Source: Arion vulgaris (lineage: Eukaryota; Mollusca; Gastropoda; Stylommatophora; Arionidae). From it: a stretch of DNA of 64,000 bases. The position numbers were made by a program, and so were the translations under genes. Every line of letters begins with the position of its first letter. Position 1 is the stretch's first letter. The notes under the pieces were generated by a model. It was not told the origin of the DNA and made no database searches. It saw only the letters and a program-made list of their open reading frames with translations. The stretch spans positions 18,033,927 through 18,097,926 of the forward strand of contig CM036767.1 of assembly GCA_020796225.1 (NCBI GenBank). The letters run 5' to 3'. Shown one piece after another: positions 20,241 through 31,219 of the stretch.

Positions 20241-20530
20241 CTTATGCTTCAAGGGTTATTGGTTACTAAACTGATGTCATTACACTCCGGGCAGACCCAT
20301 AGGTGCTCAGTCTTCCCCAACAAATATCGAAAAGTATATACACTGGTGGTTCCAGTCAGCTCGTTGGTTAAACACGCTCCTCACTCTGTCCCTCAGGTAT
20401 CCAGTCCTACCCATACAGGGAGTAACTCTAAACTGCTTAAATCGCTGGATCAATTCAACATCTATTCTAGTGTCTTCATCCAATTAACAGTCGCAAAAAG
20501 ACCGAAGAATATCCTACTTAAGGGGATGCT
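20241..20530 (-). pseudogene. nLTR-8 (jockey-like) LINE fragment
   Basis: It parallels 25551-25830, the region after the RNase H domain of the better copy: GGTTATTGGTTACTAAACTG, CCATAGGTGCTCAGTC and the block for LRDSLLDE-like residues. It is a short C-terminal piece. Confidence 0.7.
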
Positions 20531-20777
20531 TCAAGAAGACTGACAACAAACAAAAAGTAAGAAAACAAAAATTAAAGCCACCATCAGTTGAAAATGAAAA
20601 AAAAAAACACTTAGATAATATACAATATTATTCTTGTCATCAACACTCTAGACTGAGAACCCAAATTTGACAGCTTTGTACATGGCATTTCCATTTAAGA
20701 TATTAGGGTGATCATTTATACCATGATTGTCACCAAGTTCTGTCTTCTGAACACCAGTAACAAATTTACCTTTATGC

Positions 20778-20880
20778 TTCTTCTTCGAACGCTCCACATT
20801 TACCACTTGTTAAACCACTCTTTGTGATCTGTATGTTACGGAGCCTAATAGCGATTGTATGTTGTGCCAGTTTCACTTGT
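20778..20880 (-). mobile_element. SINE-C 3' fragment
   Basis: The tail CTTCTTCTTCGAACGCTCC and about 100 bp of C body are present (AACCACTCTTTGTGATCTG). The core and head are absent. Confidence 0.7.
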
Positions 20881-20959
20881 AGATAGTGCACAATTCCTAC
20901 AGTATGTTTCTCAATTCCTAGTTGGCACATATGTCCGCTTGCTTCACTCACTAATGTAA

Positions 20960-21205
20960 CACCATTCTTGGAATATGTTCTTCTGTTTACAATGAACACA
21001 CATGACAATCTGTTTAACTTAAGGATGTAGCACCATTCGTAGGTGTATGTATCTGTTTAATTCACACAATGACAATCTGTTTAACTTAAGGATGTAGCAC
21101 CATTCTTGGAATATGTTCTTCTGTTTACAATGAACACACATGACAATCTGTTTAACTTTATGACAAAGTACCATTCTTGGAGGATGTTCTTCTGTTTACA
21201 TTGTT
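20960..21205. repeat. ~70 bp tandem repeat, 4 units
   Basis: Units start at CACCATTCTTGG or variants at 20960, 21031, 21099 and 21169. The shared block is ATGACAATCTGTTTAACTT. The second unit has a diverged middle. Confidence 0.85.
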
Positions 21206-21439
21206 CTTAAGTTTCAATAGGTTCACTTTTCTTAAACTGTTAGCTATTTTTAGTTGGTATTTCAGTCTGCAATGAAGATGTAGCATAATCTGCCTCTGTT
21301 GACATGATATTTTAAATGATAAAACCCTCTAGTGACAGCATAAAGACCATCCATGAACAGTTATATTTACTCATTTAATCTCTTACTTCCCCTGATACTT
21401 GTTTAATCTCTTACTTCCCCTGATATATACACTTTCTCT

Positions 21440-21625
21440 TAGCCTTTTCAGATCTAAGTTTATGAAGTAACCTCACTTCACATATCTAGTTCTTAGAGGG
21501 TAGGAGGACCAACTCCTTTCTTCATGTGTGGAATGTCAAGTGTGGGATTGAACCCACAACTCTCTTGTGTCAGAGTTGATAGGTGAATGCTTATGCAGTA
21601 CGCTAATCCATACCACACTTCCTTC
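21440..21625 (-). mobile_element. SINE-L copy 1 (tRNA-derived)
   Basis: The minus strand has the tRNA-like head CATAAGCATTCACCTATCAA and B box GTGGGTTCAATCCCACAC, then the body to TTAGATCTGAAAAGGCTAAG. Relatives are at 23693-23885, 34336-34650 and 38563-38900. Confidence 0.75.
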
Positions 21626-21689
21626 CCATAATACTAAACTTAATACCTAACAAGATGAATGAAATAAGATTTGAAGGATTAGCCTCACA

Positions 21690-22345
21690 CTTTTGTTATG
21701 TTATGTGATCGACATCATGGCACATTGGTCATTCCCATGCATGCTCTGTTCTCCGCTGCAGCAGCCATCCCAAAGTGCACTTGCTCACCGTACCCATGAG
21801 AAGTTGATTAGTGTATCTTCTCTATCTACCACTAAGATGACACTGTCTGGAATGTACAAACTTAATTCCTAATTCTCGAATTCGTTCCAGTGTCTGAGAC
21901 TTGCCCATGCCACATAAATGAGAGTGTACTGCATTGGTGATGTTGGCTCTGTCCATACTTCTGCTCGTATGAGTCGGGGCATTGTTTGCAAGAAAGTCAG
22001 CACGCTCAGTAACTCCTGCACTCCAGCATGCCCAGGTGTGTACAGCCAAGTCAGTGTCTTGAGATGTGATCTCCGAATGCTGTCCACCTATTCCGCATGC
22101 ATACTTCCAGATTCAATCCTTTGAAGCATATTCATCGAGGTCTGATATGATAATTGTATAGGGGGGGGCCTGCTGCTCAGTCACCCATAAGATAGTCCTG
22201 GAGGTAGCGTTGATCACCATAGTCATGCTCGATGTTGTTGTCTCAAAAGCGCCACAGTCTTCATGAAGTGTGCTACTGTTTCATTGTGCTGAATAAGCCT
22301 ATGATTATCTGGTTCCGCGTCTAATAGAGCCATCGGTGTAAATAA
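21690..22345 (-). pseudogene. nLTR-8b (jockey-like) RNase H and C-terminal fragment
   Basis: Two overlapping minus-strand frames carry LKTLTWLYTPGHAGV and TERADFLANNAPTHTSRSMD, the end of a LINE RNase H domain with its GHAGV and ERAD motifs, separated by a frameshift. The C-terminal part and the 3' end (a TAACATAACA-type tail at the left) follow. The run GGGGGGG near 22160 falls in the same fragment. Confidence 0.8.
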
Positions 22346-22701
22346 TGATATCATCTAAATGAGAGTGCTGATCATTGGTCAATTACACTTTTCTTGTATC
22401 TCCTTTTGCCCCTCTCCCAAAGAATAAAAAAGCGCATGGTATAGAGAATAAAAAATTGTGCTTTAAATTCAGCTCATTACATTCCTGAATGTTCTCACAG
22501 TATGACTGTCAGAACAGGGGACCCGCCATATCAATCATACATTCATGCTTTCTGTTACTTGACTATATTTGTGAATGATCTGTGCACCAAAAGAAATATT
22601 GCATCTTTCCTGCAACTTTTCATCCTGCACATATTATTAAAATGTCTTCAACTTGGTTTGGTAATACTAGTATTGCAAAGTTCAAGTGTCTCATTTTGCT
22701 T
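22346..22701. other. Non-coding DNA
   Basis: No gene or repeat recognised. Confidence 0.4.
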
Positions 22702-22875
22702 TTTGTTTATTTGTAACATTGCAAAAGTCATATATTACATATGAATTCCTGTTCTCAAAACAAGTAAGATTTTGTTGTGTTTTCTGTGTTTGTTTATTTG
22801 TAACATTGCAAAAGTCATATATTAATGTGACTTCCTGTTTTAAAAACAAGTAAGAAATTGTTGTGTTTTTGTTTT
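22702..22875. repeat. 87-bp direct duplication
   Basis: Two units (22702-22788, 22789-22875) share TTTGTTTATTTGTAACATTG and CAAAAGTCATATATTA, with several changes. Confidence 0.8.
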
Positions 22876-22904
22876 TTATCTTTAGTATTTTCTTCCCTAG
22901 ACAT

Positions 22905-22995
22905 TAAAGTAAAGTAAAAGCTATACCTTGTGGTATAGTAATACAGTGTACCTGTATTTCATTGACCATCGGCACGAGGGTGATGCGCATCCCAG
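22905..22995 (-). mobile_element. SINE-D 3' fragment
   Basis: TAAAGTAAAGTAAAAGC followed by AATACAGTG and CATTGACCATCGGCAC matches the 3' part of SINE-D. Confidence 0.65.
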
Positions 22996-23190
22996 ACATT
23001 GTTAGAACAGATCTCGAGGAAGATGGAAAGCCTGGACATCCAAAGGAGAACATAGAGAAGAACTATTGAAAGATTGTGGCCTGACATATGAAAAAATTGA
23101 TAGAAAGGTAGCAGGATGGCAGTAATGGAAATCTCTTGTGGAAGCCTTACATGTCAAATGGAACACGAAGAGGATATAAAAATTAAAAGT
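22996..23190 (+). pseudogene. Short LINE C-terminal fragment
   Basis: TCGAGGAAGATGGAAAGCCT and TGATAGAAAGGTAGCAGGAT read like the 'RSRGRWKAW...ERIDRKVAGWQ' end of a LINE protein. It is weak and short. Confidence 0.35.
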
Positions 23191-23420
23191 GAATTGCATA
23201 TCCTTTACAGGACTTTTCGAATCAACCCCAGCTTTTAACACTGTTTGTGATTTTTCTAGGCATTATTACGTTCAGTAGTTTGCCATTGCTTTTGAACGGG
23301 TGGTGCCATTGTCCTTTGTAAAAATCCATGCGAAAAATTTGCAACCAAACTGTCCGCAGCGTGATTCAAACTCAGAACGTCGGGTTAATAGACCGAGTCA
23401 CTATGAAGAAGTTATAGATA
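23191..23420 (-). mobile_element. SINE-M copy, near full length
   Basis: The minus strand has the B box TCTGAGTTTGAATCACGC, then GGACAGTTTGGTTGCAAA and the 3' body to GTCCTGTAAAGGATATGCAA. It is almost collinear with 39950-40190. Confidence 0.75.
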
Positions 23421-23692
23421 GATGGATTTCTTACCAAGAAATCTCTAATATATTAATTAGGTTATGTCACAATCTGACCTGAGCAGTACACAGAAAACCA
23501 TTCTTCCCATGGGAAATGGGGAGAGGTGGTGTAGAATATAGTTTATGTATCCTGTTGTAAAATGCTGGGACAGTGGGTTAGTCATGGGACGACAACCCCA
23601 GCCAGTAAAAATGGCGTGTGCAATAAAAGCATCATTTAATCAATAGTTAAACATGCCGTCCCTGAAGATGACCCACCTCTATTTTATTTTAA
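23421..23692. other. Non-coding DNA
   Basis: No feature recognised. Confidence 0.4.
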
Positions 23693-23885
23693 CAAATTTC
23701 CTATAGCCTTTTTAGATCTTAGGATATGATGTCACCTCACATCTCGAGACCCTAGTGTCCAAGAGGTAGGAAGGCCAATTCCTTTCCTTACATGTGGAAC
23801 GTTGAGTGTGTGATTTAACCTAAAATACTTGTGTTCAAGTCGACAGGCGAACGCTTATGCATTACGCTTATCCGTCCCACAGGCT
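23693..23885 (-). mobile_element. SINE-L copy 2
   Basis: It is collinear with 21440-21625: TTTTTAGATCTTAGG, AATTCCTTTCCTTACATGTGG, and the head complement AGGCGAACGCTTATGCATTA. Confidence 0.75.
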
Positions 23886-24170
23886 TCCTAGTACAGACTG
23901 ATATTTGAAGAATGGGGAATAGCTGAAGATAGTTACACATGATAGGACTGCTTGGAGAGGTTTCGTTGGTGGCCAATGCACACATTGGTAAGAATAGTGG
24001 AAGATAATGTAACAATCCCCTTCACCTTCTGATAAAATAATCATATAGTATTGAAACAAATGAAAGCTGTGATTAGTCCACTTGCTTCATAGACAAGTGG
24101 TGCCAGAATCAAATTCTATAGAGGGAGTGGTATTTTTTCCTGCCGTAACAGCTTTCAATCTAACCCAGCT
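23886..24170. other. Non-coding DNA
   Basis: No feature recognised. Confidence 0.35.
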
Positions 24171-24540
24171 TTATTTGCTTATTCCTCTCTTCTTCTCGTG
24201 AAGCATAAGGTCTCAACAGTTGTCCTCCCACTTCCCCAGTCTCTTGTTGTTTTCTTTATGGCTTACTGGTTAGTGCCAGCTCACTAATCCTGGCGCTACG
24301 TTGACCCCGCTTACTGGTATAATCCAGCATCTTTCAGTTCCTCAAGAAGGCTCCAGATCTGTATGGCACATCTCTTTTTCTGTTTTTTTTTTTTGTGGGT
24401 TCCACATAAGTGATTGTCTGGTGACACTCAACTGTGTTTTCTGTAGGGGATGCCCGATGTACTTTCATTTTCTCCTGACTTAGGTCATCATTGGGTCTTG
24501 TCCTTATCAACAGTTCTGTGTTTACCACTCGTCATAACAT
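24171..24540 (-). pseudogene. nLTR-6-related LINE 3' fragment
   Basis: It matches 47965-48150 plus 48380-48500: CATAAGGTCTCAACAGTTGT, CCTCAAGAAGGCTCCAGATC and TGATTGTCTGGTGACACTCA. The latter copy is split by a SINE-E; this one is continuous there, confirming the insertion. Confidence 0.65.
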
Positions 24541-24589
24541 CTCATTCTCAGAAACCGTAAAAGACATTTGATGATAAAAGTCTGAATCT

Positions 24590-24822
24590 TAAAGGTCTAA
24601 AGATGAAGGATTGACTTCATGAACCGGATTTCCCCATATGGCTCCGCCCCTGTCAGCAGAGATGGCACGCCATCTACCGAGGGTGTTGCACGAACTCTGT
24701 AGCTCTGGGAACGCTCCTAGGGATCTCATGAAAAAACTGCACATATGACTTGGTCCAGATTTTAACCCACAACCTTCAGTACGTATTAACAACTTCGCCA
24801 TTGAGATCCCCAATCTGACTTT
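24590..24822 (-). mobile_element. SINE-J copy 1 (tRNA-derived)
   Basis: On the minus strand it begins GGGGATCTCAATGGCGAAGT (tRNA-like A-box region) and continues AACCTTCAG complement, GGTTGTGGGTTAAAATCTGG (B-box region) and GGTAGATGGCGTGCCATCTC to AGGATTGACTTCATG complement. It gives the reference structure for the copies at 36527, 47275, 57222 and 60178. Confidence 0.75.
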
Positions 24823-24839
24823 TTTTTTTTATTCAAGGA

Positions 24840-24940
24840 AACACTTTGTGACGTTGAGCCCATCACACATTGCGTACTGTTGGTCAAAGAAACAAATACA
24901 GGTCTAACACCATGTTCTTAATATATCTCATTGTATGAAA
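24840..24940 (+). mobile_element. SINE-D 3' fragment
   Basis: GTTGAGCCCATCACACATTG and AATACAGGTCTAACACCATG match the 3' half of SINE-D, diverged. Confidence 0.6.
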
Positions 24941-25014
24941 ACAGGTTCTTTACTTTCTCTCAAAATAAATTATAGACAAGCATGCAAAACTCTGGAAACA
25001 ACAAAGTAAAACAT

Positions 25015-25322
25015 TCAGAGACAACTCAGAATCTCAATCTCTAGTCTGTGACGCAACTGCCATTTATGGCAGCAACAAATGCACACCATTCTTCTCTATT
25101 CTTGACCGTCCTCTGTATTGTATTCTAACAGTGGTTCATTTCTTTTTGTCCTACTGTTCTCCTCCATATTATTTTGGGTCTTTCACATTTTCGTTTACCC
25201 TCTGGTGTCAATCTCAGTGCAGTTTTCATGACAGAGTTAAGTCTCAATCACGCATATCACATGTCCGATCCATCTCCAGCGTCTGTTTTGGATGATGCGG
25301 CTTATATTTTCTTCTCGACACT
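25015..25322 (-). pseudogene. nLTR-9 LINE C-terminal fragment
   Basis: The minus-strand translation contains RRWRWIGHVIR-like and NNMEENSRTKRN stretches in the order typical of LINE RT C-termini ('RRWRWIGHVLRM...GRPKTTWRR'). Several stops are present. Confidence 0.55.
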
Positions 25323-25325
25323 GCA

Positions 25326-25560
25326 AGAGAGCCGTTGTAGCGTAGTTGTTAGTGAACTCGCTTCGCAAGGCTGGTGGTCTGGGTTCAGCTCCCGCAATCC
25401 CGACCACGACGGCTCTCAGGTCGACCCAGCCTCAACTGGGTACCAGACATGATCTGGGAATGTAAAGGCGGCCGGCGTGATGCTGACCACATCACCCATT
25501 GTGTGCCGATGGTCAATAAAAAATACAGGCCTAACACTGTATTGATCTATATTGGTTATT
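25326..25560 (+). mobile_element. SINE-D copy with intact tRNA-like head
   Basis: The head GAGAGCCGTTGTAGCGTAGT has an A-box-like TAGCGTAGTTGTTAGTG and a B box GGGTTCAGCTCCCG. The body GACGGCTCTCAGGTCGACCC and 3' part ATCACCCATTGTGTGCC follow. It is the best D head in the window. Confidence 0.8.
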
Positions 25561-26305
25561 GGTTACTAAACTGACGTCATTGCACTCCGGGCAAACCCAT
25601 AGGTGCTCAGTCTCCCCAACAGATATCGAAGAGTATGCATACTGATGGTTCCTGTGGCTCGCTGATTAAACACACCTCTCACTCTGCCTCTCAGGCATCC
25701 AGTTCGACTTGAAAAAAGGGTAATTCCAAACTGCTTAAATCGCTTGATCGATTCAACATCGATTTTAGTGTCCTCATCCAACAGAGAGTCTCGAAGAGAC
25801 CGAAGAATATCCCCTTATCCATCTTCAACTCCCCAACAATCGATGCTGTTGATGCAAGCCTGTCCGCTCTCTCATTACCGTAAACACCCGCATGCCCAGG
25901 ACAGTATATCCACGTAAGCCGCTGGAGGTTAGAAACTTCTATAGACGACATCCACTCATACCGAAACCTGCCCTTCTGGATCTTGTGAAGCATCGACTGA
26001 GAGTCAGATACAACAACTGCCCCAGTAAATGAAGTCCCAGAAATCCAATGGAGGGCAGCAGTAACGGCCTCAACCTCCATCCTCATACTAGAAGTAGTTG
26101 TCCTGTATGCCCAACTTCGCTCTGCAACAACCCTACCATGCGCATTAGCCAAGAAACCCCAGCCGGATTTCTCACCACGTTGAACCGACCCATCGGTATA
26201 TACAACAACATCATCATCCCTTGCATTATCTTCTATCAGCTGCTTAACTGCGAGATCAGCCTTCATGTTGCCCCAATCTCTACATTCTCTTCCAAGATCT
26301 ATATA
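25561..26305 (-). pseudogene. nLTR-8 (jockey-like) LINE fragment with complete RNase H domain
   Basis: The 191-codon minus-strand frame holds a whole RNase H fold: VVVYTDGSVQRG (first Asp), SSMRMEVEAVTAALHW (Glu), VVSDSQSMLHKI (second Asp) and CPGHAGVYGNERADRLA (His and last Asp). This is the domain that follows RT in jockey/CR1-like LINEs. The RT part is missing and the frame opens into the next frame near 25780, so the copy is truncated but unusually well kept. Confidence 0.85.
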
Positions 26306-26504
26306 CCACGAGGTATGAAAGGGTTCCTTTACTGTGCAAGTAGTTCTTGTTTAGAGATATCATTGGACCAAAGCACATGTAAGATCTTTTGCAAAAGAGT
26401 TGTGTGGAAGGTGTAGAGTTTGGACATATCTTGTTCTGTCATTCTCCAACATTCTGATCCGTATATTGAAGCAACCTAGAATCACAGATTGACTAATCCT
26501 TTAT
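26306..26504. other. Non-coding DNA
   Basis: LINE-like antisense traces, no clear feature. Confidence 0.35.
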
Positions 26505-26840
26505 GTTATGTTATTCGATCAACGCCATGGCATATGGTGAATTCCCATGCGCGCTCCGTTCTCAGAAAGACCTCAGAACCATCCCAATCTTAACTTGTTC
26601 AGCGTACCCATGAGAAGTTAATTAGTATATCTTATATCCCTACCATGAAGACGACACTGTCTGGCATGTCCAAACTTAACTCTTAATTCTCGCAATCATT
26701 CCAGTGTCTGGGACTTGCCCATATTACACAAATAAGCGTGCACCACATTGATGATATCGACTCTGTCCATACTTGTGCCAGCTTGAGTCAGGGCATTGTT
26801 TGCAAGAAAGTCAGCACGTTTTTCATGGAAACTAAAAAAT
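26505..26840 (-). pseudogene. nLTR-8b LINE 3' fragment
   Basis: The minus strand reads KRADFLANNALTQAGTSMDR followed by the C-terminal part, and the left end shows the ATGTTATGTTATTCGATC 3' tail complement. It is collinear with 21715-22000 and, inverted, with 60985-61310. Confidence 0.75.
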
Positions 26841-27169
26841 CTTGTGTAGTTGATTAGTGAAAAATCGGTTGCAGCTGGCCACGATGAAAGTTTGTGCAAC
26901 TTAAACCAAGCACCATCAATAGAGTGTATTAATAACAAAACATTCCAGCACATCACTCTCAAACTAAAAAACATGAACCTGTTTCATTTAGCTACACTTG
27001 TACATTTCTTTGCACCAACTTTAAAATGCAAACATGTCACTATGAACACACAAAAAAGAGCATTGTACAACACACTCTTTCTCCTAACATTATGCTATCC
27101 GATCATTGAGCAACGAATTCTCATCAGCCTACTGGACACAGAGCAAACTCAATATATACGAGTTACAAA

Positions 27170-27602
27170 TGAAATGGTCGCTCGGTTTTACTATATGGAT
27201 CAGAGACATGAAAAACATGTAACAAGACAGACAGTTGCATAAGAGGCGTTGAGAGAAGATGACTCACACGAATTATACGAATTCGTTGACATAAAATAAT
27301 ACATAAGACTCTCTCTCTTGATCCCCGCTTAGGCTGATGAACCAGATTTTTTCATGAATTCTGCTGTTGGTTTCTCCGTACAGCTTCTCGTTGAAGTCTG
27401 TATTATCGGGCCAAGTTTCGTTTATACATAAGAATGAGATTACACGATACGCAAGAATCAATATCAACGAGGAGATAAAAATAAAAGATGAATATGATTG
27501 GGAACATATATATTAAGAAGGAAGAGGACAAGACATCAACATGTAGATTTGAAATGGAATCTGGAAATCAAGCGAGGTAGGGTAAGACGAGAGACGAACT
27601 TG
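27170..27602 (+). pseudogene. LINE C-terminal fragment split by a SINE-E relative
   Basis: Before the split the + strand reads LLYGSETWKTCNKTDSCIRG; after it, EYDWEHILRRKRTRHQHVDL and KRGRVRRET. These are consecutive parts of a LINE RT C-terminus. The 27309-27423 insertion separates them. A 130-codon frame overlapping at 26850-27242 is in another frame and has no domain. Confidence 0.65.
27299..27433 (-). mobile_element. Short SINE-E relative with 10-bp TSD
   Basis: A 115-bp insert (27309-27423) between ATACATAAGA at 27299-27308 and 27424-27433. It keeps the E 3' end (CCGCTTAGGCTGATGAACCA on the + strand next to a CTCTCTCTCT tract), then diverges to AATTCTGCTGTTGG, unlike the long E copies. 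Confidence 0.75.
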
Positions 27603-28310
27603 ATTAAGTGCCATGCCTGCCGGCGTAGGCGATCATGTCTCTCCACAACTTCTCTGCTGGTGCATGTAATCAGTTCTGACGTCGATCTTGTGTCAAACCA
27701 TGATGTCAGGCCATCCAACATCTTCTCCCTCTGTCTTCTACGATCTCTCCTTCCCTGAATGTTACCTGTTGTCACCAAATGTTCTAAGCCTTCTCTTCGC
27801 ATTATATGCCCGACGAATCTTAATTGTCGGATTCTTATTCTTTTGATAAGGTTTCGTTGTGTGCAGGCCTGATTAAAAACCTCCTCATTTGTTTTCTTCG
27901 CTGCCCATGGAATTTTCAGCATTTTTATGTAAAAACCACATCTCTGTGGCTTCCAACCATCGTAGTGATGATTTATTCATTGTCCATGATTCTCTGTCGT
28001 ATAGAAGTATTGGATCAATATAACACTGGAGTATTCGTTTTCGGAGTGTTATTGGTAGTGAATTCACGCATAGCCTAGTGTGTTTTTAATTTTCATAAAA
28101 GATGCTTTCACTTGAGCTATTCTACTTCTAATCTCTGTTTTACACCAGCCATCTGATGTCAGGAATGTTCCCAGGTACTTGAATCGATGGGCTTGTTTCA
28201 GTGTTGTGTTATTTATGTTGATATTACATATAGGTGTTTCATGTTTCTTGGAGACAACCATAACGAATTGTATAATAATATTAATAATAACATTCGCCCA
28301 TCGCAAGCGA
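27603..28310 (-). pseudogene. nLTR-2 LINE C-terminal half
   Basis: The minus-strand frames in order read KHETPICNININNTTLKQAH (palm end, with FKYLGTFLTSDGW), RILQCYIDPILLYDRESWTM, FVGHIMRREGLEHLVTTGNI and RLRRQAWHLIKF. They are in three frames, so frameshifted. This is the longest LINE coding remnant in the window. Short copies of its 3' end are at 53155-53440 and 54018-54450. Confidence 0.85.
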
Positions 28311-28736
28311 TGATGGCAACAACCTTAGACATGTGCTACTGCACCTTTGGTGTGTGCGGAGGTGACTTTAGAGCTCAATACTCGAACACAAGCACCTGCC
28401 GCAGGTGGGACATGCATGATCAAAGTTAGACGTGTAGGTGTTGTGTTGTCTTTTTGCGCAGCTCACGTTCTCTGCGCCTCAATGGCATGACGATTCTCAG
28501 CTATGCGAGTTCCTTTTGTGTTGTTATAGCGCCACATTTGGCGATCTTGCGCACTCGATTCCCAGCACGTGTTGTCTATTTCAAAGCATTCCAGAGACAC
28601 TTTAAAAGTGTCATGTATACAGAGAAAGAGAAGAGGTGGGATTGACCTTGAATGAACTAATCTGGTTTGCTCAACAGATCTAACAAGTGGACATTCGTTG
28701 AATGCGTTATGCTTCAACGGGAGATAGCGGTCTCCA
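28290..28736 (-). pseudogene. nLTR-4 LINE 3' end, copy 2
   Basis: The minus strand reads RIAENRHAIEAQRT and then a Cys/His region ending near GCCATCATCGCTTGCGATGG, with an AATAATATTAATAATAAC tail on the left. It is collinear with 48895-49100 plus 49223-49325. It overlaps the nLTR-2 copy by its tail only. Confidence 0.65.
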
Positions 28737-29934
28737 AAATATAAATTGAATACAATGTTTCTGCAAGAGATATATCTTGAATATCTTCGTTTAAAAAAGC
28801 AGTTGGCCAGTACAATATAATATTAAATAATTTATTAACAAAACACAAAAACAGTAAAACACATTCAATCTTATCCGTCTCATTCACAAACTAATCCACA
28901 TTATTTTTTAATCGATTTGTTGCGTCTGCTCGCAGTTTTCTTGCAGTGATTTTGCTCACCATCGTACATAGCTAGTTCGATCGTCAACGAATAAGTTGTG
29001 ACAGAAAGTATAATAGTTTAATTGCAGCATATACTTTTTGCACTAGCGAATAGAATGCGCTGTTACGTGCATTGATAAAAGGTAAATTTAATTATATTAA
29101 TAATTAATATCTATTTAATTAATAATGCTTATTGAAGTTACTTTACTTTGCACGTTCATTTTAAAGTACTCACTCTATCACGATTAAATTTAATGTGCAT
29201 TCAATAAAAAAAATAATGTTATTATTTTGCAATCGCTTACGCAGTATTGTAAGAAATGTTAGAATATAATAATTAATATACTATACACAATTATCTTGCA
29301 TTAGCATTAGCTGCAGCAGCCTTTTCAACTTTAAAGCCGTAGTTTGAAAAACAATTGAGTTGTTTACTTGTTATAGCATTTTATACTGAATCAACTGCAT
29401 TGTTGTGTTTACTTGTAACTATATTGTCTGTGATTTCAAGTGTAGACCTTCATGTGTTATGCAATTTACAGATTTTGTAGTTGCTATAGTAAGTTGTACT
29501 GAATCAACTGATTGCACTGTTGTATGTTCATTACAGTTTTTGAGAATTTTGTTGCATTTTATGTGGTCGTTTACTTGTAACTGTGACTTCAAGTGCAGAC
29601 TTTGGGATGTGCTATAGTTGTCTACACATATTGCAGTTCCTTGTTATGTTTATCAAATATGTGTTGTGTTTGTATATGACTACATGTCATATTGTCGAAT
29701 CAGATGTATAGTATCTTCTCCAATTTAGTATCTTTTATATTTTTACTATCAATTCTAGCAGTTGTTCAGAGTACATGAATACACATAGACTTAATAATAT
29801 AACTTTAGTTAATTATAAGTACAGCAGCAGACAAAAATGCATAGATAATCTATGCTAATTTCAAAATGGTCTATAATTAGCACATTTGATCTGCCTAAAA
29901 ATAAATAAATATATAACCTGTTTTCATACCATGA
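28737..29934. other. AT-rich non-coding DNA
   Basis: No gene seen in 1.2 kb. A diverged duplication is visible around 29404-29470 and 29500-29620 (GTTTACTTGTAACT...TGTGATTTCAAGTGTAGACC against GTTTACTTGTAACTGTGACT). Confidence 0.5.
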
Positions 29935-30050
29935 GGTATGTTATGTTATTTGATGTCAAATGGAAATTTTCATGCGTGCCCTGTCCTCCACTGCATCAGC
30001 CATACCAATGTCCACTTGCTCACCGTACCCCTAAGACGTTACCTCTATAT
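29935..30050 (-). pseudogene. nLTR-8b LINE 3' tail fragment
   Basis: GGTATGTTATGTTATTTGAT followed by CATGCGTGCCCTGTCCTCCA and CACTTGCTCACCGTACCC parallels the 3' end at 21700-21800 (minus strand). Confidence 0.65.
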
Positions 30051-30215
30051 ATAGAGAGAGGAAGACCAATGATAAGATAAATTCAGAATCTAGCTGATGA
30101 TTTAAGCATGATGGCTGCAGAGGTGGGACATCTGGCCTATGAGAGATGAAATTCTGTAGAACTGATAGGGTATCAAAATTCTGCTTAGGACAAGCTATTT
30201 AATGATGATGATGTA
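30051..30215 (+). pseudogene. nLTR-1 LINE 3' end, copy 3
   Basis: AAGACCAATGATAAGATAAA and TGATGGCTGCAGAGGTGGGA through GATGATGATG match the tails at 1990-2092 and 16680-16800. Confidence 0.7.
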
Positions 30216-30324
30216 AAGCTCAAAATGAAAGTAATATTACAAATTTTTAAAGGTCTTTATATAAAAATAAAATTCTCACAACTTTTCACCGTCTTAAAAA
30301 TTACATTTGACATTCTGTGCTCTA

Positions 30325-30412
30325 CAGTTTGAGATCTTCCTGGGTAAAAAAGAGATCGAAGGACATGTGGTTATTTACCAAAGCTCTGTGATCCTGATCC
30401 TATCAATTAGAT
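30325..30412 (+). mobile_element. SINE-F 3' fragment
   Basis: AAAAAAGAGATCGAAGGACATG and TCCTATCAATTAG match the end of SINE-F. Confidence 0.5.
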
Positions 30413-30510
30413 AATCAATTATAACTCCAGAAGATAGATATAGTTACTCTCACTGATGGTTTGTGAATGGACATCTATTATACATTTACTTCTTCTGTCG
30501 TTTTGTTCAG

Positions 30511-30590
30511 CACAAGATAGTGAACCTGCAGACTTGAACGAGATGCTTCAGATGAACATTCTGATTTCCAAGTTCCTAAAACAACCATAG
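30511..30590 (+). CDS. Candidate terminal exon of an unrecognised gene
   Basis: After a strong acceptor (TCTGTCGTTTTGTTCAG) the only open frame starts with the last two bases of a split codon and reads QDSEPADLNEMLQMNILISK, then FLKQP and TAG. The composition (acidic start, amphipathic helix-like LNEMLQMNILISKFL) looks like real protein. An AATAAA follows at 30679, 90 bp after the stop. I do not recognise the family. Upstream exons were not found; they may lie in the repeat-rich DNA between 12.6 and 30.5 kb. Confidence 0.5.
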
Positions 30591-30678
30591 ATGCTTGCAC
30601 AAGTCATTAGAGTCTGTGAACACAAGGTATGCTTGATAATCATTATATCTGTTATGATAGAATATTAATGGGTTTCAT

Positions 30679-30684
30679 AATAAA
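30679..30684 (+). promoter_or_regulatory. Putative polyadenylation signal
   Basis: AATAAA lies 90 bp after the TAG of the candidate terminal exon. It is a common hexamer in AT-rich DNA, and its position is the only support. Confidence 0.35.
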
Positions 30685-30699
30685 TTTATGAGGACAACT

Positions 30700-31215
30700 G
30701 ACATGCTATTATTTTTTGAAGGGTGGTGATCGTGGAGGTGTTCTAGGTTTTAGGTTGGTTAATTGTTATAGTTTCTGATGTTGATTGATGCTGGATGGAT
30801 TCATACTTGATGGTAAAAAATGTATAAACACTATTTTTGAGAGTACATGAAAGGTTTATTGGCATTATCACCTTAGCCAAAAGCACGTCTACTCAGCTTA
30901 ATGTTTAATGTCATCTCTCTTGTTTCCTTGTTTACTCTCCGGACCGAATAAATCGCACTATTTTACTACACAAAAGCGCATGCTCAGAGTTTTGTGTTGC
31001 ACTTCTGCATAGAGAGTACAACACATAGTCTCAACTATTAAATAATCTAATTATACTACTCTAACTATCTGGCTAACTGTCCATTCTTCGCTGACACCTG
31101 GGGCTATGACATATTGAAAGCATCTATAATGGGTACATTTGATCTACATAAAATAGAGTATATGGGTAATGAACCAATTTTTATATTGTGACGTATATTG
31201 GGAAATATGGTGTTA
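30700..31215. other. Non-coding DNA
   Basis: No gene or repeat recognised. Confidence 0.4.
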
Positions 31216-31219
31216 TGAA

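Noticed and set aside
25561..26305. Functional stand-alone RNase H gene
   Set aside because: All catalytic acids are present, but it is a truncated LINE segment with no start context and related decayed copies nearby.
26850..27242. 130-codon + strand frame as a gene
   Set aside because: No domain; another frame of the same strand holds LINE RT sequence from 27175, and the left part overlaps an antisense RNase H fragment.
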